A stretch of DNA of 64,000 bases, taken from contig NZ_QXJG01000002.1 of assembly GCF_003670295.1 (NCBI RefSeq), positions 1-64,000 of the forward strand, read 5' to 3'. The stretch comes from Helicobacter burdigaliensis (lineage in GTDB: Bacteria > Campylobacterota > Campylobacteria > Campylobacterales > Helicobacteraceae). The translations under genes and the position numbers were made by a program. Shown here one piece after another: positions 16,164-25,320 of the stretch (position 1 is its first letter; every line of letters starts with the position of its first letter). Below the pieces are notes generated by a model. It had not been told where the DNA came from and searched no databases. It saw nothing but the letters and a program-made list of their open reading frames with translations.

Positions 16164-17546
16164 ATGGAAGAATTTTATGGAACAATCGCGATTGTTGGAA
16201 GACCCAATGCTGGTAAAAGCTCACTTTTTAATAGATTTTGCAAAGAAAGAATTGCAATTACTTCAGATGTAGCTGGGACGACGCGTGATGTGAAAAAAAA
16301 TATTTTTATGCTCAAAGAACGCCCCTTTTTGCTTTTAGATACGGGTGGGCTAGATAGCCAAAATGATCTTTTTAAAAGTGTTAGCAAACATTCGCTCATT
16401 GCAGGGGAGGGTGCGGATTTAATTTTGTATTTAGTAGATGGCAAACAAGCTCCAAGCCCTGAAGATAAAAGTATTTTTTATGCCCTAGAGAAAAAAAATC
16501 CTAATATTTTTTTGGTAGTAAATAAAATAGATAATGAAAAAGAAGAGGCAAATGCGTGGGAGTTTTCTAGTTTTGGAGCAAAGAAGTGTTTTTTCATTTC
16601 TGTTTCACATAATAGAGGTATGGCTAAGCTAGAAAATGCCATAGAAAAAGAATTTAGAGCAAAAGTGCAAAACCTAGATAATCTTTTATGCAAAGAAGAG
16701 GATATAGAAAGTTTAGAGGACTTTTTGGAAGAAGACACAAAAGAAGATTTGATTAATATAGGGATTATCGGTAGGGTAAATGTGGGTAAAAGCTCCCTTT
16801 TAAATGCACTTTTAAAAGAAGAGAGATCGGTTGTTTCTAATGTTGCTGGGACTACGATTGATCCTGTAGATGAGATGGGCTATATCCAAAATACTAAAGT
16901 AAAATTTGTAGATACAGCAGGGATTAGGCGTAGGGGAAAGATTGAGGGGCTAGAAAAGTTTGCATTGCATAGAACTAAAGGTGTGCTAGAACGCACAGAT
17001 ATTGCGATTTTGGTGCTAGATGCTTCTAAGCCTTTTGTGGAACTAGATGAAAAAATCGCAGGTTTAGTAGATGAGTATAAATTAGGTGTAATTGTAGTGC
17101 TTAATAAATGGGATATTGCACATAAGGATTTTAAGGCTATTATGGAAGATTTTAGGCTTAGATTTAAATTCTTAGAATATGCACCTATTCTTACAATTTC
17201 AGCGAAAAATGGACGCCATATCCAAAAACTAGAAGAAGAAATTTTAAAGGTTTATAAAAACTTTAGCTCACGCCTTAGCACTTCAGTTTTAAATAATCTT
17301 ATTAAAGAAGCTACACAAAGACACCCCATTCCTAGTGATAGAGGTAAAATTACTAAAATTTATTATGCTACACAATTTGATTGTAAGCCTCCACAAATTG
17401 CTTTGATTATGAATCGTCCTAATAGTTTGCATTTTAGCTATAAACGCTATCTTGTTAATTTTTTACGCGAGAGAATGGATTTTAGTGGCACTAGAATTAT
17501 CTTTATTGCTAGGGGTAAAAACGCCTTTAAAGAGGAAGAAGAATAA
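16164..17546 (+). CDS. der: GTPase Der (EngA), ribosome assembly
   Basis: 460 residues with two tandem GTPase domains: P-loops GRPNAGKSS (about residue 12) and GRVNVGKSS (about 202), DTGG and DTAG G3 motifs, and NKID and NKWD G4 motifs, followed by the KH-like C-terminal domain (LHFSYKRYLVNFLRERMDFSGTRI). Der acts in late maturation of the 50S subunit. An acidic linker with many Glu/Asp residues separates the two G domains. It is a single gene with no close partners. Confidence 0.97.
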   Translation: MEEFYGTIAIVGRPNAGKSSLFNRFCKERIAITSDVAGTTRDVKKNIFMLKERPFLLLDTGGLDSQNDLFKSVSKHSLIAGEGADLILYLVDGKQAPSPEDKSIFYALEKKNPNIFLVVNKIDNEKEEANAWEFSSFGAKKCFFISVSHNRGMAKLENAIEKEFRAKVQNLDNLLCKEEDIESLEDFLEEDTKEDLINIGIIGRVNVGKSSLLNALLKEERSVVSNVAGTTIDPVDEMGYIQNTKVKFVDTAGIRRRGKIEGLEKFALHRTKGVLERTDIAILVLDASKPFVELDEKIAGLVDEYKLGVIVVLNKWDIAHKDFKAIMEDFRLRFKFLEYAPILTISAKNGRHIQKLEEEILKVYKNFSSRLSTSVLNNLIKEATQRHPIPSDRGKITKIYYATQFDCKPPQIALIMNRPNSLHFSYKRYLVNFLRERMDFSGTRIIFIARGKNAFKEEEE

Positions 17547-17632
17547 AATTTAAAGATATGTAGTTAAGGCAAAGCCTAAAAGGCTAAGAATGCTTGATAT
17601 TGTAATAAGCTTTTTTGCTTTATTGTAAAGCC

Positions 17633-18673
17633 TTAATTAAGATTTAAAAGAGTGTTTTTGGGAAACTGCATACTAATGCAATGCAAACTCCCATGCTGTC
17701 TTATTAGCACACTACAATCAATAGGGATAATTTTATGGTTTGGGAGTGCTTTTGTTAAAATTTCTATGGCTAAAGCATCGTTTTTATCATTATAAATAGG
17801 AAGCAAAAGCGCCCCATTGATAAAAAGAAAATTTGCATAAGTAGCAGGCAATCTTTCATTATCATAATATTTTGGTGTGCAAAAGGGCAGGGCTACAAGA
17901 TTAAAGGGCTTATTTTCAAGATCTCTTAATTCTTTTAGTTCTTCTTCCATAGCTTTTAGTGCTTCATAATGAATATCGCTTTTATCTTCGCATTTTAGAT
18001 AAGCTATGGTATTTGGTGTGATAAAACGCGCTAGAGTATCGATGTGGCTATCTGTATCATCTCCTTCTAAAAAGCCAAAATTAAGCCATAAAACTTTTTT
18101 AATCCCCAAAACTTTTTTTAAAATTTTCTCTATTTTATCTTTAGAGTAGGCAGGATTTCTGTTTTTTTCTAGTAAGCATTGAGTGTTTGTGAGTAAAATC
18201 CCCTCTCCATTGCTTTCAATGCTTCCACCCTCTAAAATTATCTTTTGTGTTTTAACCTTTTTCAAAATCCCTTTTTCTTTGAGTTTAGCAGTGATTTGAT
18301 TATCAAAATTAGAAGGAAACTTCAATCCCCATCCATTAAAACCAAAATCAAGCACAATATTTTTACCATTTTTGCAGATACTAATGCCTCCAAAATCTCT
18401 CGCCCAAGTATCATTGCTAGGAAGCTCTACTAAATGTAAATTTTTAAAATCTAAGTGCAAATTATGCACTTTAAAATAGTTTTCTATGTAATTTTTTGCT
18501 TCTATTTTGTCTTGTGCTACTAAAATACAAGCTTCTCTTTTGATAATTTTTGAAATAATTTCACAATAAACATCTCTAACTTCGTTAAGATACTCACACC
18601 AATCAGAATCTTTGTGGGGAAAAGCCAGTAAGATTCCATCTTGATTTTCCCATTCAGCATAAAATTTTTTCAT
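17633..18673 (-). CDS. aguA: Agmatine deiminase
   Basis: 346 residues of the peptidyl-arginine-deiminase fold: WARDFGGISI (residues about 92-101), LEGGSIESNGEGILL, GDDTDSHIDTLARF with the catalytic His/Asp, and the C-terminal nucleophile in HGSLHCISMQFPK. It converts agmatine to N-carbamoylputrescine on the way to putrescine. No other polyamine gene is adjacent, so the step is inferred from the family alone; the distinction from other guanidino-deiminases rests on the whole-length match. Confidence 0.9.
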   Translation of the reverse strand: MKKFYAEWENQDGILLAFPHKDSDWCEYLNEVRDVYCEIISKIIKREACILVAQDKIEAKNYIENYFKVHNLHLDFKNLHLVELPSNDTWARDFGGISICKNGKNIVLDFGFNGWGLKFPSNFDNQITAKLKEKGILKKVKTQKIILEGGSIESNGEGILLTNTQCLLEKNRNPAYSKDKIEKILKKVLGIKKVLWLNFGFLEGDDTDSHIDTLARFITPNTIAYLKCEDKSDIHYEALKAMEEELKELRDLENKPFNLVALPFCTPKYYDNERLPATYANFLFINGALLLPIYNDKNDALAIEILTKALPNHKIIPIDCSVLIRQHGSLHCISMQFPKNTLLNLN

Positions 18674-18736
18674 AAGGACTCACTCTTTTTAAAAAAATGA
18701 CGATATTATTACATATTTAACTTTAAGGAGTTTAAA

Positions 18737-19357
18737 ATGGAAATCAAAAAAAGTGCTACCGAATATGCAAATAATTTGCAAAGCAATTTAAACCTACCTA
18801 TTCAAAATGAAAATCTTGCCAAAAATGAGAATGCTACTACACAAAAAGAGGCAGATATTAAAGAAAGTGCTTCTAAAGTAGATGCAAAAGAACTCATGAT
18901 GCAATATACTGTGCAGTTTCAAATGAGTGTGAGTGGGAATTTCTTAGCTCAAAGTGGGCTTAATAGTGGTTTTGGTAATTTTGGGAATGGAGAAAATTAT
19001 GCAAATAATCTCCAAAAATTATTTTCAAGTCTTGATTTGTCAGCTATCGGATATGAGGGTAAGCCATTAAGGGAGTTAAGCAGTGATGAGGCTAAAGAGC
19101 TAGTGGGAGAGAATGGATTTTTTGGAATCACACAAACTTCAGATAGAATTGCAGATTTTGTGATAGCAGGTGCAAGAGAGGATATAGAGAAGCTAAAAGC
19201 AGGTAGAGAAGGGATTATTATAGGATATGAACAAGCGCAAAAAGCTTGGGGAGATGAATTGCCAGAGATTAGCAAAAAAACTCTTGATAGAGCGTTAGAA
19301 AAGATTGATAAGACTTTAGCAGATCTTGGGGTAAATGTGCTAGAGCAAGACGCATAA
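18737..19357 (+). CDS. Conserved protein of unknown function
   Basis: 206 residues, soluble, no signal peptide. The first 100 residues are low-complexity and Asn/Gln/Gly-rich. The last 100 form a compact, conserved-looking block (YEGKPLRELSSDEAKELV, FFGITQTSDRIADFVI, then KTLDRALEKIDKTLADLG). I do not recognise a characterised family, though I believe the C-terminal block is common in Campylobacterota. A strong TAAGGAG lies 7 bases before the ATG. The gene is 9 bases from tsaD and probably co-transcribed. Confidence 0.8.
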   Translation: MEIKKSATEYANNLQSNLNLPIQNENLAKNENATTQKEADIKESASKVDAKELMMQYTVQFQMSVSGNFLAQSGLNSGFGNFGNGENYANNLQKLFSSLDLSAIGYEGKPLRELSSDEAKELVGENGFFGITQTSDRIADFVIAGAREDIEKLKAGREGIIIGYEQAQKAWGDELPEISKKTLDRALEKIDKTLADLGVNVLEQDA

Positions 19358-19366
19358 AGGGTGATT

Positions 19367-20428
19367 TTGCAAGATTTAATTTTGAGCATAGAAAGTAGTT
19401 GTGATGATAGCTCCATAGCACTTACGCAAATTAGCGATAAGAAGCTTATTTTTCATCAAAAAATTTCACAAGAAAAAGAGCATTCAAGTTATGGTGGGGT
19501 AGTGCCAGAGCTTGCAAGTAGATTGCATGCAGAGGCATTGCCTTTGATTTTAGAAAAGACAAAGCCCTATTTAAAGCAAGTAAAGGCGGTGGCTGTTACC
19601 ACAGAACCCGGATTAAATATTACTTTATTAGAAGGGCTTATGATGGCAAAAACTCTTGCTTTTAGCCTAGAAGTCCCTTTAATAGCCATTAATCATTTAA
19701 AGGGGCATTTGTATTCTCTTTTTTTAGAAAAAGAAGCGATTTTTCCTCTTGGGGTTTTGCTTGTTTCTGGCGGACATACGATGCTAATAGAAGCTAGAAG
19801 CTTTGAAGAGATTAAGATTGTAGCAAGAAGTATAGATGATAGCTTTGGAGAGAGCTTTGATAAAGTGGCTAAAATGCTAGGCTTAGGGTATCCGGGCGGT
19901 CCTATTGTGGAAAGCTATGCTAAAAGAGGTGAAGCTAGTTCTTTTAGCTTTCCTGTGCCGCTCAATAGCAAAACAAAATTTGCTTTTTCTTTTTCGGGAC
20001 TTAAAAATGCAATAAGGCTTGAAATTGAGAAATTTAGGGAAGATGGAGGATTTGAAGATAAAGAAAGACTAGAGATTTTTAGAGCAAATCTAAGTGCGAG
20101 TTTTCAAAAAGTAGCTTGTGAGCATCTTTTAAAAAAGTGTAAGATATTTTTTGAAAATGATCAAAAAAGTAAAGATTCTTGGGAACATTTTGCTGTGGTA
20201 GGTGGAGCAAGTGCGAATCTATTTTTACGAGAAAATTTACAAAAAATGTGTGAAAGTTATACAAAAACTTTACTTCTTGCACCTTTAGAATTTTGCTCAG
20301 ATAATGCTGCAATGATAGGTAGAGTAGGCATAGAATCGTATTTAAAAGGAGAATTTAGCTCACCTTTTAATATTAAAACTAAGCCAAAAGTTAGCGATTT
20401 TAATGCAAATTTTAGTGAAGATATTTAA
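19367..20428 (+). CDS. tsaD: tRNA threonylcarbamoyladenosine synthase subunit TsaD
   Basis: About 353 residues of the Kae1/Qri7 ASKHA fold: ILSIESSCDDSS at the N-terminus, metal histidines in INHLKGHLYS, SGGHTML, and GGASANLFLR near the C-terminus. With TsaB/TsaE it transfers threonylcarbamoyl to A37 of ANN-decoding tRNAs. AAAGGG (19356-19361) overlaps the GTG at 19361 but lies 5 bases before TTG 19367, so I prefer TTG; the protein then starts MQDLILSIESS. A short YrdC/Sua5-like gene at 56604 may supply the carbamoyl-adenylate. Confidence 0.93.
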   Translation: MQDLILSIESSCDDSSIALTQISDKKLIFHQKISQEKEHSSYGGVVPELASRLHAEALPLILEKTKPYLKQVKAVAVTTEPGLNITLLEGLMMAKTLAFSLEVPLIAINHLKGHLYSLFLEKEAIFPLGVLLVSGGHTMLIEARSFEEIKIVARSIDDSFGESFDKVAKMLGLGYPGGPIVESYAKRGEASSFSFPVPLNSKTKFAFSFSGLKNAIRLEIEKFREDGGFEDKERLEIFRANLSASFQKVACEHLLKKCKIFFENDQKSKDSWEHFAVVGGASANLFLRENLQKMCESYTKTLLLAPLEFCSDNAAMIGRVGIESYLKGEFSSPFNIKTKPKVSDFNANFSEDI

Positions 20429-20464
20429 AAATTTGATTTTAAATTTAATAAAAAAGGAATAATT

Positions 20465-20959
20465 ATGGTAACTTTTAAAGGTAGTGAAGTAACACTTAAA
20501 GGAAAAGAGATTAATGTAGGAGATAATGCACCTAAAGTAGATTTAATCGCAGGAGATTTAAGTGTAAAAAGCGTGGGTGGAGCAAGTGGCAAATATCAAG
20601 TAATCAATGTAGTTCCTTCTCTTGATACAGGTGTTTGTGCTATGCAAACAAGAAAATTTAACGAAAAAGCAGCTTCCTTGCCAAATACAGAAGTATTTGT
20701 AGTGTCTTTGGATTTGCCTTTTGCACAAGGAAGATTCTGCACAACTGAAGGCATTAGCAATGTAGTAGCGCTTAGCGATTTTAAAGAAAAAGCATTTGGT
20801 GAGGCTTATGGTGTATTGCTTGGTTCTTCTCCGCTTGCTGGATTGTTAAGCAGAGCTGTATTTGTAGTAAATCCTGAAGGTAAGGTTATCTATAAAGAGT
20901 TAGTGGCTGAAATCACAACAGAACCAAACTATGAAGCAGCACTTGCAAGCTTAAAATAG
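20465..20959 (+). CDS. tpx: Thiol peroxidase
   Basis: 164 residues, atypical 2-Cys peroxiredoxin. The peroxidatic cysteine lies in SLDTGVCAMQTRKF (about residue 60) and the resolving cysteine in QGRFCTTEGI (about 95), the spacing expected for Tpx. It reduces hydrogen peroxide and alkyl peroxides using thioredoxin. AAAGGA lies 7-8 bases before the ATG. It is preceded by tsaD and followed at 8 bases by an esterase gene. Confidence 0.96.
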   Translation: MVTFKGSEVTLKGKEINVGDNAPKVDLIAGDLSVKSVGGASGKYQVINVVPSLDTGVCAMQTRKFNEKAASLPNTEVFVVSLDLPFAQGRFCTTEGISNVVALSDFKEKAFGEAYGVLLGSSPLAGLLSRAVFVVNPEGKVIYKELVAEITTEPNYEAALASLK

Positions 20960-20967
20960 GGAAGCGA

Positions 20968-21516
20968 TTGTTATTATATATACACGGCTTTCGTAGTGTT
21001 GGATTGTGCTATAAAGGGAGTTTGATAAGGGAGTTTAGCAAAGATTCTCTAACTCCTAATCTCCCTTATGCACCCAAGCTTGCCATTAAACTTTTAGAAG
21101 AAATCATCCTAAAAAATTTAGAACAATCTTGCAAAATTTCTCTTGTTGGAAGTTCGCTTGGTGGGTATTATGCGATTTATTTAGCACATAAATTTAATTT
21201 AAAAGCAGTGCTTGTAAATCCTGCAGTTTATGCTTATAGGAATCTTTCTTTGGCTATTGGAAAAGTAAATGTTCCTTATAGTGGAGAATCTTTTTTATGG
21301 ACGCAAGATTTAGTAGAAGATTTAAAAGAGTTAGAAATAAAAAATCTCAAAAGTGAATTATTTATGGTGCTTTTGCAAAAAGGTGATGAGGTGCTAGATT
21401 ATAAAGAGGCAGCTTTAAAATTTAAAGATTCTAAGCTTTTGATTTATGAGGGAGGTTCTCATAGATTTGAGAATTTTGAAGCACAAAAAGAAAATATTCT
21501 TCAATGGTGCTCTTAA
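20968..21516 (+). CDS. YqiA-like alpha/beta-hydrolase (esterase)
   Basis: 182 residues. The oxyanion HGF near residue 6, nucleophile elbow GSSLGG (serine about residue 63), an acidic residue in KGDEVLDY and a histidine in GGSHRFENF give a complete catalytic triad of the YqiA/YcfP family. The start is TTG at 20968 after AGGGAAG. YqiA proteins are small esterases of unclear substrate, often near nucleotide or iron-metabolism genes; the substrate is unknown here. It is co-directional with tpx. Confidence 0.85.
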   Translation: MLLYIHGFRSVGLCYKGSLIREFSKDSLTPNLPYAPKLAIKLLEEIILKNLEQSCKISLVGSSLGGYYAIYLAHKFNLKAVLVNPAVYAYRNLSLAIGKVNVPYSGESFLWTQDLVEDLKELEIKNLKSELFMVLLQKGDEVLDYKEAALKFKDSKLLIYEGGSHRFENFEAQKENILQWCS

Positions 21517-21544
21517 TTTTGAAAAATAGGTCAATTTTTTTTGT

Positions 21545-21550
21545 TATAAT
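21545..21550 (+). promoter_or_regulatory. -10 box upstream of the dual-sensor gene
   Basis: TTTGTTATAATTTG gives a TATAAT 25 bases before the ATG, followed by AAGGAGG (21563-21569). The 5' leader would be about 20 bases. Confidence 0.5.
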
Positions 21551-21575
21551 TTGATAAAACACAAGGAGGCAAACT

Positions 21576-23531
21576 ATGGAATCTTCAATGATTAATCTTT
21601 TAAATAATTATATGCCGCTTATAAAAAGCTATCGTTCTCAATTTACATCTTTAAATACATTACTTGGAAAGACGACACTCACAGGTAAAATAAGCTCTCT
21701 TGATATTGCAGAAAATCTTTTTGAATATATGGAGCAAACGCAAGAAAAATTTGAAAATTTGCAAGAAAAACTTATTGATACGATTATGGAGCAAAGCTTT
21801 TTAAATAAGTATGAAGAGGCTTATACTTCTGTTTGTGTGATTTTAGATCAAATGGAAAATAAAATCACAAAATGCACACAAGAAGTTGCTATGTTTGTAG
21901 CGAGTAGATATATTTTAAAATGTTGTCAAAAAGAAGAATTTGAAGAGCTCAAAAAATATTTTAATGCTTTTTTAGAAAGCCATCAAGTTTATAAGGATAT
22001 TTTGCTTTATGACTTGCAAGGAAATATCAAATTTTCAACCAAATTTGAAGCAAAAAATACTAAAAATATTGAAATTGCAGGATATAGCGAAAAATACAAA
22101 GATTGTTTTGGTAAAATTGACTTTTATCCTTTAAGCAACGAAGAAGCCTTTTATTTTGTGGCTCCTATTAAAAAAGAAGAGAACGCGTATTTATCACTCA
22201 TTTTTATTATTGATTTAGAAAAAATTTTCTTTGATTCTTTAAAAAGATATCCTTATAGCATCTCTCAAGCAGTGCTTATTTTGGCAAACCAAAAGAATCA
22301 AATAATTTATTCAGACGATAGTAGAAATTTTCCAGTAGGTGGCAACTTAAATCTTCATCATCATAAAGAATATAGTTTTATTGAAAGCCATAATAAGCTT
22401 TATTTAAATGCTTCTAAGAGTTTTGAGAATGTTCCTAGAATGCAAGATTGGAAGGTTTATCGTGTAGTTCCTTTGTTGAATGCGTTTGAGCAAAAAAAGG
22501 GAGAAGAATTTAAAATTGAAAAGAAATTTTTGGAAAATTCATTGTTGATTACAGAAGATTTAGATAGTGTGATTACAGAGGCAGAAAATATCAATGAGGA
22601 TTTAGGCGATGTGGTTATTAATGGTGAGATTATCGCTTCAAAAAGCCATTCTTATGCGTTAAATCCTATTTTGAATAATATTAGAATCTTAAGTGAAGAG
22701 ATGAATACCCTTTGTGTGCAATCCACAGAAGAGTTGCAAAAAGGAATTTATGAAGCACTTTTTAATGTGGTGGGTTATTATTCAAGATATTCTTCTTATA
22801 GTGTGTTGGATTTGTTTTTGATGGCTTATAATGATGTGCATTGGATTAGAAAAAATGATGCTTTTAAAGATTTTGCACAAGAATGCACTAAAGAGGATAA
22901 TCGCATTTTAACCTGTCTTAAACGCTTTAAGCAAGAAAGTAGTATTTATCATAATATCTTAGCCTATGATGCTAATGGGGTAGTTGTGGCAAATGGGTGT
23001 GATATACACGCGCTCAATGGGCAGAAAGTGGCAATTTGTGATAGAGTTTCTCAAAGTGTTACTTATAAAAATAATTTATTTGTTTCAGGATATGAAAAAA
23101 CACCTTTTTATGCAGGAGATAAGACGATTATTTTTTACACGCCTCTTGTGAATTCTAATCGTATTGTAGGGGGGCTTGCATTTGTTTTAGAAGGAAATAT
23201 TTTTAAAGATATACTTTTAAGAACCCTTTCAAAAGAATCTTCCATTCTTTCAGAAGAAAGTGAGATTTTTAGCATACTTTTGGATGCAAATCTGAATCTT
23301 TATGCAAGCACAAAAGAAGATTTTTCTTTTGAAGCTTTTAATTTTGAAGAGATTGATTTGGCATCTTTAAGGGATAAAAAACAGATTTTTAAATTTAAAG
23401 AACGCTATTATTTAGTAAGTGTGCAGATGGTAGTGAGTGATTGTGAAGATTTTAAAATGCAAGATATTTTTAGAACACCTCTTTATAATGTTGTGTTTGT
23501 TGCTATTAAAGATGAAGAAAAAGAATTTTAA
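21576..23531 (+). CDS. Soluble protein with two sensor-like (Cache/GAF-like) domains
   Basis: 651 residues, no signal peptide or membrane segment. A helical N-terminus (1-130) precedes a domain around residues 130-245 containing YKDILLYDLQGNIKF and AFYFVAPIKK...LSLIFIIDLEKI. A helical middle leads to a second similar domain (about 445-560) with YHNILAYDANGVVVANG and IFYTPLVNSNRIVGGLAFVLEG. Both have the strand-loop-strand plan of Cache or GAF ligand-binding domains. No methyl-accepting signalling hairpin, kinase, GGDEF or HTH is visible. Cytosolic chemosensory or regulatory adaptor is inference. The SNF transporter gene starts 14 bases later, so sensing may relate to its substrate. Confidence 0.8.
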   Translation: MESSMINLLNNYMPLIKSYRSQFTSLNTLLGKTTLTGKISSLDIAENLFEYMEQTQEKFENLQEKLIDTIMEQSFLNKYEEAYTSVCVILDQMENKITKCTQEVAMFVASRYILKCCQKEEFEELKKYFNAFLESHQVYKDILLYDLQGNIKFSTKFEAKNTKNIEIAGYSEKYKDCFGKIDFYPLSNEEAFYFVAPIKKEENAYLSLIFIIDLEKIFFDSLKRYPYSISQAVLILANQKNQIIYSDDSRNFPVGGNLNLHHHKEYSFIESHNKLYLNASKSFENVPRMQDWKVYRVVPLLNAFEQKKGEEFKIEKKFLENSLLITEDLDSVITEAENINEDLGDVVINGEIIASKSHSYALNPILNNIRILSEEMNTLCVQSTEELQKGIYEALFNVVGYYSRYSSYSVLDLFLMAYNDVHWIRKNDAFKDFAQECTKEDNRILTCLKRFKQESSIYHNILAYDANGVVVANGCDIHALNGQKVAICDRVSQSVTYKNNLFVSGYEKTPFYAGDKTIIFYTPLVNSNRIVGGLAFVLEGNIFKDILLRTLSKESSILSEESEIFSILLDANLNLYASTKEDFSFEAFNFEEIDLASLRDKKQIFKFKERYYLVSVQMVVSDCEDFKMQDIFRTPLYNVVFVAIKDEEKEF

Positions 23532-23545
23532 ATTTTAGGAGAGAT

Positions 23546-24877
23546 ATGAAAAGATTTTCAAATGTTGGATTTGTCTTAGCTACTGCTGGAAGTGCAATAG
23601 GGCTTGGTGGAATTTGGAAATTTCCTTATTTAGTGGGGCAATATGGAGGTGCTGCATTTGTGCTTGTGTTTATTGTCGCTTTTGTGCTTTTTGGAGTAAG
23701 TGTATTTATAGCAGAAATGCTTTTTGGTAGGCACACAGGGCAAAATGCCGTAAGCACTTTTGAAGTGTTAGCGCCCAAAGGAGCAAAATTCCTAAAATAT
23801 GGCGGTTTTATGTTTATTTCAGGGATTTTGATTTTTTCTTTTTATGCTGTGGTTTTGGGTTGGCTTGTGCATTATTTGTTTTTAAGTGTGATAGGTATGC
23901 CAACTACTTTAGAAGAAGCACAAAGCGTTTGGGGAAATTTTGCTTCCAAAGAAGCTACATGGCAAATATTGTGGCATTTTGTAATAGTGGCACTTTGTGC
24001 TTATGTGCTTAATAAAGGTGTAAAGGCAGGGATTGAAAAACTAAATTTAATTTTAATGCCTCTTTTATTATTTATTTTTTTGGGATTGCTTGTTTATGCT
24101 ATGATGCAAGATGCTTTTTGGCAGTCTTTTAACTATTTATTTGCTTTTAATTCAAGTAAATTAACCCCTCAAGTGATTGCAGAAGCAGTGGGACAAGCAT
24201 TTTTTGCACTCTCTTTAGGGGTAGGGGTGATTTTGACTTATTCTAACTCCTTGCCAAAACATGGGAATTTTGTAAAATACGCTATTTATGTGGCTGTGAT
24301 GAATTTCTTATTTTGTTTAGTGGCAGGACTTGTGATTTTTACTTTTATCTTTGGATATGGAAGTGAGCCAAGCCAAGAAGTGGGGTTAGTTTTTATCTCT
24401 TTACCACTTATTTTTGCTAAAATGGGAGTAAGCGGACAAATTATTGCGTTTTTATTCTTTGTGGCTCTTATATTTGCAGGGATTACTTCAGCAGTTTCTA
24501 TGCTTGAACCTTTTAATGCCTACTTGATTGAACGCCATAATATGAGTAGAAAAAAGGCAAATTTTATCGGGATAGCCATTGCCTATATTTTGGGATTAAT
24601 CGTGCTTTTTAGCGGACTTGATGTATTTAGTGCAGATCTTAGCTTTTTTGGTAAAAGTCTTTTTGGTTGGTTTGCTTATCTTACTAGCACATTTATGTTG
24701 CCACTTGCTGGGGTGTTTATGTGTATTTATATGGGGTGGATTTTACCAAAAGAGAAAGTTTATGCGATGTTTGAGGGGCATTTGACATCTTTTTGGTTTG
24801 TGGGTTGGTATTGGACGATTAGAGTGATTGCCCCCATTGGTATTTTAATAGTAATGTTTAGCTTGATTTTTAAATAA
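23546..24877 (+). CDS. SNF-family sodium-dependent transporter
   Basis: 443 residues, about 11 membrane helices. The N-terminal helix 1 signature (FVLATAGSAIGLGGIWKFPYLVGQYGGAAFVLVFI) with its unwound sodium and substrate site is diagnostic for neurotransmitter:sodium symporters of the LeuT/MhsT type. Bacterial members import amino acids or related compounds with sodium; the exact substrate is not evident. TTAGGAGAG precedes the ATG. It is likely the last gene of the unit with the dual-sensor gene; a weak hairpin (24880-24900) follows. Confidence 0.94.
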   Translation: MKRFSNVGFVLATAGSAIGLGGIWKFPYLVGQYGGAAFVLVFIVAFVLFGVSVFIAEMLFGRHTGQNAVSTFEVLAPKGAKFLKYGGFMFISGILIFSFYAVVLGWLVHYLFLSVIGMPTTLEEAQSVWGNFASKEATWQILWHFVIVALCAYVLNKGVKAGIEKLNLILMPLLLFIFLGLLVYAMMQDAFWQSFNYLFAFNSSKLTPQVIAEAVGQAFFALSLGVGVILTYSNSLPKHGNFVKYAIYVAVMNFLFCLVAGLVIFTFIFGYGSEPSQEVGLVFISLPLIFAKMGVSGQIIAFLFFVALIFAGITSAVSMLEPFNAYLIERHNMSRKKANFIGIAIAYILGLIVLFSGLDVFSADLSFFGKSLFGWFAYLTSTFMLPLAGVFMCIYMGWILPKEKVYAMFEGHLTSFWFVGWYWTIRVIAPIGILIVMFSLIFK

Positions 24878-24944
24878 TTAAGCAATTTTATTGTTTGCTT
24901 ATCATAGTGGCAAGGTGGTTTAGTAATAATATTGAATAGTCCAA

Positions 24945-24982
24945 TTGTCACTGCGAGAGCTGAAAGCTCGTGGCAGTCTAAA
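24945..24982 (+). repeat. Palindromic repeat, family 2
   Basis: ATTGTCACTGCGAGAGCT, a GAA loop and AGCTCGTGGCAGTCTAAA form an imperfect hairpin (CTGC-GAGAGCT with AGCTCGTGGCAG). The CTGCCACGAGC arm recurs near 2561, 30181 and 44694. Confidence 0.65.
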
Positions 24983-25038
24983 GAGTTAGCCTTTTTGAAG
25001 GTTGCTCTTTTAGATTTGCACTTACTTACTCTTTTCTG

Positions 25039-25070
25039 GATTGCTTCGTCGCTTCGCTCCTCGCAATGAC
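25039..25070 (-). repeat. REP-like palindromic repeat, family 1 (inverted)
   Basis: GATTGCTTCGTCGCTTCG followed by CTCCTCGCAATGAC is the reverse complement of the family-1 consensus; it is the most complete copy together with 44627-44660. Confidence 0.8.
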
Positions 25071-25135
25071 AAAAAGAGGGAACTTGCAATTACAAAAAAG
25101 GGTGTCATTATGAACGCTTAGGGATTTCTCCACTG

Positions 25136-25186
25136 TGTCATTGCGAACGAGTGCGTAAGCACGAAGTGTGGCAATCTAAAAGATTG
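25136..25186 (+). repeat. Variant palindromic repeat with extended core
   Basis: It starts TGTCATTGCGAACGAGTGCG and continues with GTAAGCACGAAGTGTGGCAA, then TCTAAAAGATTGC. The ends match family 1, but the core GTGCGTAAGCAC is a different hairpin. Confidence 0.6.
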
Positions 25187-25320
25187 CTTCATTGCTTTTC
25201 TTCTTGCAATAATACTCTAACAAGTTTAGCTTAAAAAATTTAGACAAAAGATTTTAAAATAGGAGTGGAGTATTTCTAAGGCTTTTAATTGTATTCTATA
25301 AACTTATAGCTTGTGCCTTA

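Larger units (their letters stand above)
24878..25320. other. Repeat-rich intergenic region between convergent genes
   Basis: The 443 bases between the SNF transporter (plus) and ybdD (minus) contain no gene. They contain a weak hairpin AAGCAA/TTGCTT at 24880-24900 and at least three palindromic repeats (24945-24982, 25039-25070, 25136-25186), plus a degenerate inverted copy at about 25180-25215. Confidence 0.6.
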
